Shown: piece by piece, positions 61,101 through 64,000 of the stretch
Numbering within the stretch: position 1 is the first letter of the stretch
Layout: each line of letters opens with the position of its first letter
Assembly (NCBI RefSeq): GCF_002879885.1
Contig: NZ_PNYA01000016.1
Span: 99,501 to 163,500 of the forward strand
Direction: 5' to 3'
Source of the DNA: Trinickia dabaoshanensis
GTDB taxonomy: Bacteria; Pseudomonadota; Gammaproteobacteria; Burkholderiales; Burkholderiaceae
Length of the DNA stretch: 64,000 nt
The notes under the pieces: generated by a model
Databases searched by the model: none
Seen by the model: only the letters and a program-made list of their open reading frames with translations
Told to the model about the DNA's origin: nothing
Program-made: the position numbers and the translations under genes

Positions 61101-63998
61101 GCCGTTTCCGCCTTCGGCGTTCTGGCCATTGGCGTTCTGGCCGCCGGCGTTCTGGCCATTGCCGTGTTCCGAAGTGGTCGTCGCGGCGGGTGCGCTCTGA
61201 GAATGGCCTTGGAGCGAAGACGAGCTCGCCGCATTCGCGTCGGGGTTGCCGCTCGCGGTCGCCGGCTGTTGTGGGCTTGCACCTCCGAGGTTGGGGAGCT
61301 TGCCGGGATCCGCAGTCAGAAAGCTCACCGGGCCTTGGGCCGGGACACCATGGTTCGCGCCCGTTCCGCTGCCGGGCACCGCATTCGGCTTTGCCGCTGT
61401 CGCCGATTTGCCCTGTTCCGTGTTGCCGGCACCCCCACGTGAGCGTCGCTCCTCCTGACCCTGGTCAGGGCCGCCCGTCGCACGTTGCGGCTCGCCCGAA
61501 CCTTGCTTCTGCGGGTCCTGCCCAGCGCCGGGGGCCGAGCCTTGCCGCGCCGCGGTTGCCGGACTGCCGATGGGTATTCCGGTCGGCGTTGCCTGAGTTT
61601 GCGCGGCCGGATCGCTACCGCGGTGTTGACCGCTGGAGGACTGGCTTTGACCGCGCTGTGTGGTGCCGAGCCCGCTCTGCCGTTGCGGCGCAGGCGAGCT
61701 TTGAGCCGCCTTGTTCGGGTCGGAGTTGCTGCTCGCAGACGCTCGGTGTTGTTGACCGGGGCTGCGGATATCGACCTCACCGGGGTTCTTGGTCACAAAA
61801 CGGGACAAGTCTTGATGCGCGGCAGGCTGGGGCACGCCCGTTCCGCCGCCAGGCACCGCGGTTGCCGCTGCACTCGACTGGCCTACTTGTGCTTTACCGC
61901 CATCGCCGTTCGAACTGCGCCGCCCTTCACCCTGCTCAGCCCCCCCAGTCACACGTTGGGGCTGCCCCGAACTCGGCTTCTGCGGGTTCTGTCCGGCACC
62001 ACTTATCACGCCCTGCCGCTGCTGGGAGGGCGCAGTCTCATCCGTGCCGGCGCCGGCCCCCCGGGACGCGGTGCTCACGGCCGGAGCGGCCGGATGGCTA
62101 CCGGTGGTTTGACCGCTGGAGGGCAGGCCATTGCCGCGGTCCGCACCGCTCGCCATATTCTGTCCACCACGTTCGGGCAGGACTGCAGGCGCGCTTTCTC
62201 CTGCCTTGTTCGCCTCGGCGTTGCCACTCGCGGCCGACCCGTGCTGCTCGTTCGCGCCTTCGCCGGCAAGCTTGCCAGAATCTGCGGTCGTCGCCCCTGC
62301 CGCGCCTTTAGCCTGGGCAGGACGCGGCGTACCCGTCACGCCGCCGGGCGCGGCGTGTGCCGCTGCCGCGGCGGGCACACTCGGCTCGCCTTGTTCCGTC
62401 TGGCCGCCGCTGCCATCCGCACTTTGCCGCCCCGTGACGGGCTCTGTTCCACCGTTCCCGCCGTGCGACTGAACCCGGGGCTGTGCACCGGCCGTCGTGA
62501 CTTGTGCGGGCGCAGCCGGTTGGTTCGTGTTGCCGCCATTGACCTCCGAACCTTGCCCAGCGCTGCCGGGCTCCGCTCCACCAACGTTGGCGGACTGCGG
62601 CCCACTCTTCGACGCGGACAGCGGGCGTCCGCCCGTAGCCTGATTCGGCGACGCCGACGCAGCGGATTCATTTCCCGGCGCCGCCGACACATTCCCTTCC
62701 CCGGCCGGGGCGGCCCCTTCCGCTGAACCGCTCGTGCTTCCTGCAGGCATGGGATTAGTCCCCGCGGTCGAAGGACTCGCGGCTTGCGTTTCAGGCGCAT
62801 CGGCGCTGCCGCCAACGGGCGTACCCGTCGCGGTCGTCTTTCCCGAAGGCACAGTTGGTGCCTCACCTTGGCCGCTGAATGCCGCAAATGTTACGGCTCT
62901 CGAGTTCGGGCCTGTGCCATCGAATCCGTTAGGTATGGAGCTCGGGTCGTTGGGATCGCTCTGATTTTGGCCTCCGCCCGTGCCGTTGCCCTGGGCCGCC
63001 CCTCCGACCGTCGATTGCCCTGTTCCCGATGCGGTGCCTGCGCTTGTCTGTGGCCCGCCGGCCTGGGCCGCCCCTGCCTGTTGCTGCGAGTTCGAGTTCG
63101 GACCGGCAACGCCCGATGCAGGCGTGCCGGTCCCGCTTGCGGGGCCTTGCCCGGCGCCAGTCTGTTGGGTGCCGGATCCACCCGTCTGTCCTCCCTGGTT
63201 TCCTGCACCACCGCCGCTTGCGCCCGTGCCACCGCTCGTACCGGTAGCGGGCACGGCCGTGTTCGCACCCGAACCGCTCGTTCCGCCAGATGGTGGAACC
63301 GGATTCGACGCAGTGGACAAGGGGGGCATCACGATCTTGCCAGCGGCGCTGTCTCCTTCCTCGGGCCCGTCGGCGATCACGGTCGAATCGCCGTTAATGT
63401 TTTGAAGAGCGCTGCCGGGGTTCGTCGTCGCAAAGTTGAGCGCCGCCGTTTGGGGCTCGCCGGCTGCGGGGTCGGTAGCCGCCCCGTCCAGGTTCGTGTT
63501 GTTCGTTACGCCTTGACTCGGCGCGGTGCCGGTCGTGCCGGTCGCGCCGGTCGTGGTAGCCGACTTGCCCGAGCCGTCCGACGTAAACGCGGCGTTCGCA
63601 ACGGTGGTTGCGGCGGCTGCGGCGCCGTTCGGTGTCGGGACCTCGTTGCCTGCGCTATCGCCGCCCTGACCGGTGCGACTGCCCGCTGCGTTGCCACCGG
63701 TTACCGGGGCGGACGTCACTTCGGTGCCGCTACCTTGCGGCGGTTTCTCCGGCCGCAACTTGGCTACCGCGATGCCCACGCCCATCGAGCCGGCCGATGT
63801 GAGGAACTGCGCCCACTGATACCCGCTTGCCTGATCTCCGAGCTTCTTGAGCTCATCGTACTGGTGCAGCATCGAGACCGCGTTGATCGCCGCGGCTCCC
63901 GCGCCCACAAGCCTCATTGCAGTGCCGGGCTTATAAATCTCGTCCGCCAGCGCCAGTTTCTTGCCAATCGACGTCGTACGCGTCACAACCCCGCCCAT
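55197..63998 (-). CDS. giant multidomain protein with C-terminal LysM, 5' end at window edge
   Basis: An uninterrupted frame of at least 2,933 codons; the first visible ATG lies two bases from the window end, so the true start may be further out. Residues 1-80 contain two hydrophobic stretches. Residues about 85-1,010 are Gly/Ser/Gln/Pro/Ala-rich with a threefold ~160-residue repeat. About 1,030-1,170 looks Rossmann-like (HVVYVSGFYRRG, VLVVSRANDGIG). About 1,545-1,625 (FWRANG, YVYVVQVP) recalls ADP-ribosyltransferases without a clear ExE. About 1,685-2,140 (GLHTTVHWDAG, HPLLGHVGMDASW) recalls TIM-barrel amidohydrolases. About 2,400-2,780 has seven hydrophobic segments, then a Ser/Pro/Thr linker and a LysM domain (2,854-2,933). 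All assignments except LysM are tentative. Possibly a surface, toxin or effector protein. Confidence 0.75.
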   Translation of the reverse strand: MGGVVTRTTSIGKKLALADEIYKPGTAMRLVGAGAAAINAVSMLHQYDELKKLGDQASGYQWAQFLTSAGSMGVGIAVAKLRPEKPPQGSGTEVTSAPVTGGNAAGSRTGQGGDSAGNEVPTPNGAAAAATTVANAAFTSDGSGKSATTTGATGTTGTAPSQGVTNNTNLDGAATDPAAGEPQTAALNFATTNPGSALQNINGDSTVIADGPEEGDSAAGKIVMPPLSTASNPVPPSGGTSGSGANTAVPATGTSGGTGASGGGAGNQGGQTGGSGTQQTGAGQGPASGTGTPASGVAGPNSNSQQQAGAAQAGGPQTSAGTASGTGQSTVGGAAQGNGTGGGQNQSDPNDPSSIPNGFDGTGPNSRAVTFAAFSGQGEAPTVPSGKTTATGTPVGGSADAPETQAASPSTAGTNPMPAGSTSGSAEGAAPAGEGNVSAAPGNESAASASPNQATGGRPLSASKSGPQSANVGGAEPGSAGQGSEVNGGNTNQPAAPAQVTTAGAQPRVQSHGGNGGTEPVTGRQSADGSGGQTEQGEPSVPAAAAAHAAPGGVTGTPRPAQAKGAAGATTADSGKLAGEGANEQHGSAASGNAEANKAGESAPAVLPERGGQNMASGADRGNGLPSSGQTTGSHPAAPAVSTASRGAGAGTDETAPSQQRQGVISGAGQNPQKPSSGQPQRVTGGAEQGEGRRSSNGDGGKAQVGQSSAAATAVPGGGTGVPQPAAHQDLSRFVTKNPGEVDIRSPGQQHRASASSNSDPNKAAQSSPAPQRQSGLGTTQRGQSQSSSGQHRGSDPAAQTQATPTGIPIGSPATAARQGSAPGAGQDPQKQGSGEPQRATGGPDQGQEERRSRGGAGNTEQGKSATAAKPNAVPGSGTGANHGVPAQGPVSFLTADPGKLPNLGGASPQQPATASGNPDANAASSSSLQGHSQSAPAATTTSEHGNGQNAGGQNANGQNAEGGNGRKNRGGKNRRAKVAPAAAAASGSSSESNQAVSPVSAATAPAKPDPATLSTTAASRQRIVSIEWLKNYASSSRKHVVYVSGFYRRGYAQPDAAAADVLAKLTDIVNQHGAQNVLVVSRANDGIGSMVYDAAHSLGVETAGLVPDQVRGSITAKSNYVVRVSGDAAPAHISDIADQALYFGGDDNAVQEVQALGAKHVPVRTDTSYEPDPVLAGDRARRTPGFDPTPLRTYETQQAIAKAEAEEAAAVQASLDGLLGRVLKASASSPDDVHALMRQSSKAPSRKARVAGISPKRYLRNLYKLSQYRPDGAEATVLRPSGERQPFFSSLDAKLSKDPSLGTADYRLSRRTAVSPTPRAIGHRIFVNPRPEHVLDVAKHLVGVVDSNPLDHPGVADLTVAGPTSLAARTDRLSVSVVTPEDRDRVIDALHEYQQAHPDHFDDVQPPMAAPHMRGVSSIEEPTDEQIAKAQELLAGLAETDPDRVAALGPVGDHGDVSGLHLRAFAIALAHQDALADVAAAGPDFDVAGALRTHTKTRLGELGIDSSNPSRNADSPLPDKVNPDDSKPYRRVSPDGEPEFARFADAPSLFWRANGDDHVVIGANAWSTARSMLYVGDLNEPADAYVYVVQVPSKKAGDVLTIADGDVIAHGCIPAGAREVDWRSGRPTQVSDPIHRDEHFGAAPAGYEHAVVVSTRPREDLANGDTFTARHWYLDYHELPKPPGAEYVDPEYANHDNENPDLRYRALGLLKTVMDLSDRFGSKKDPGIYPNKNVLDNSRRVDIPMTDAAEGREDAVMGHEHWQTFAKLASGGPEAYWKRSRIGAMDPSLVTGKTRIRKRLVGLPYGTKNLSGNQAGYTKHSALDVSPTLAQDEKLLHEIYNMPEEQRADFIPCLSGLEPAAYGRVKTKDGVTLSVSQYIARLKLKYPDLHLEGGEVNPWAKEVMFALRGRPRRRFWRPVGYGETGMDGRRPASINLMNGIRDAGLHTTVHWDAGDNEFGSDAHPIRSPSGVHHMSEAIKMFMRVGAYDLTGYDLDNPDFVLTDADVRAIINDPARRQIPVPVTWAHFFGLGNWGEQFKLHMEFVQWVSTHPLLGHVGMDASWAPAQADFFSDPKAAAELIAMGIGGQGGDTLNIQTHAQMVAPWYGPEHQAMLRELHKIDIEAFNRYAGGYFADIHENTKPAQDWFTYRMAHSDDPVLQQHIQEMTDVERNRLDAWVANYELMHPGVTPDGPPPSDVYSGNDIARGKLWVPPGANTGHRFAQPAESLPRSLQLQSSSLDLALLAMRLEKGRSVSPVDVAKASGQDRTGSLVASKYGVDEADPPAAVNAPAKSSAAGPDPVTQTGAQNVANVGTYLEQARAKAQEWFNGPALSRADLERIAEQQAANGGLVFTEGAMQQGLQAANIGKTRGQQLCEMSVRTLIDRRQADNEAFKNARNTKRNVMIAATSMVGAAASWVAMTALAAAGVHNEMIIPAASTVALLLRAVYSTGRVGSTQLNRKAVEFTLEQILSNSSVFKLQSQRFKHAVTASGAINSARLEGPTGTKTVFGRAGADMDFLRNITVNWMVGESGQMRQMKIAGATANTIAKSDQAAGGAVASFELTNPMTYPGAVASLLTSAAYSASVLSSLHGIGQDPLTHLYGFPLIFGNGLFAGYQLLAGSSGLFGKNLAEAQGVREFMNYGAWPSIAIGNLMLAGQSVYNLATGTGSILADAVLTVGAAVTGAASTKIAWTAVGAESDWWSARKVVPIRVKTASILAKGADLMGVKNAAQSKLVKKVGVKDNNPVYAEGLGAPRSIPKATLLAAAGLATLSLGTWLAAQNQPKKHPPQRPATGPGNAPSTTPTNSPGSSVSASPSATPTPSASASPSATPSPSTTPAPGSSTPPTPSASPTTVTVKRGDTLAGIFDEYESTIVKEIDTSGMDAVQKDERAWKRFELLNPEFDFSSLDGGTPEPGATGDPNLIYVGDVIRIG
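61056..62492 (-). repeat. three degenerate ~160-codon repeats in the giant gene
   Basis: Three consecutive units begin at about 62492, 61997 and 61526 on the minus strand; lengths are 165 and 157 codons, the third being less well bounded. Units share an order of motifs: AGQxPQ, a QPQRxTGG segment, PGGxTG, then a xTxxPGx and QQHxASxSxNxxxNKA segment. Units two and three are closest, and the encoded protein is disordered. Confidence 0.6.
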
Positions 63999-64000
63999 GC

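Noticed and set aside
60970..63740. Repetitive low-complexity DNA considered as a CRISPR array or minisatellite
   Set aside because: Units are ~470-495 bp, degenerate, in frame and coding; there are no regular short repeats with unique spacers and no cas genes.

Overview
The window is GC-rich, densely coded and free of tRNA, rRNA, insertion sequences and CRISPR arrays. Gene content and family-level resemblance point to a betaproteobacterium of the Burkholderiaceae, in the Paraburkholderia / Trinickia / Mycetohabitans neighbourhood. Evidence for this is the HmuP, DUF3563 and DUF1857 proteins, an FtrABCD ferrous-iron system, an ImuA-ImuB-DnaE2 mutagenesis cassette and a chromosomal type III secretion system (T3SS). 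This placement is inference; no marker gene was compared.

Layout. (1) 1-6.6 kb: tail of an EamA-family transporter, class I fumarase, bacterioferritin, glutamate racemase, then an iron block of bfd, a 20-codon membrane peptide, tonB, exbB and exbD. (2) 6.9-10.4 kb: a LysR regulator divergent from a pirin, an OsmC-like protein, a DUF1857 protein and hmuP. (3) 10.6-13.8 kb: ftrABCD. Three Fur-box-like sites, in front of bfd, hmuP and ftrA, share the core GATAATnnTTCnCATT and tie these genes into one iron-starvation regulon. (4) 14-24.6 kb: housekeeping genes (uvrB, tyrB, patatin, bdhA, aldo/keto reductase, rlmJ), small lineage-type genes, a CueR-CopZ copper pair around a near-perfect palindrome, and an RmlD-like reductase. 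(5) 24.7-29.9 kb: the SOS cassette imuA-imuB-dnaE2 behind an E. coli-type LexA box.

(6) 30.2-48.2 kb: a T3SS. A minus-strand run sctV-S-C-D-(F)-I-J-K-L-N-O-T-U is flanked by two paralogous LuxR-type regulators. The left regulator is coupled to an unknown membrane protein; the right one leads sctQ-sctR and a lytic transglycosylase. The order I-J-K-L-N-O-T matches the hrpB2-hrcT order of Hrp2-type systems. Matches to PIP/hrpII boxes lie upstream of both regulators. Unusual features are a SctU whose NPTH self-cleavage motif reads HSSR, an internal ribosome-binding site inside sctQ, two TTGA stop/start overlaps, and a strong stem-loop behind the small putative needle gene. No translocon, gatekeeper, needle-length regulator, chaperone or pilotin gene is in the window.

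(7) 48.2-55 kb: a LysR regulator, the DUF979/DUF969 membrane pair and a fused 5-oxoprolinase, probably a 5-oxoproline (pyroglutamate) uptake and hydrolysis unit. (8) 55.2-64 kb: one minus-strand reading frame of at least 2,933 codons that runs to the window edge. It contains a ~920-residue low-complexity region with a threefold ~160-residue repeat, several possible enzyme-like domains, a hydrophobic region and a C-terminal LysM domain. It is the least explained object here and could be a giant secreted, surface or effector protein.
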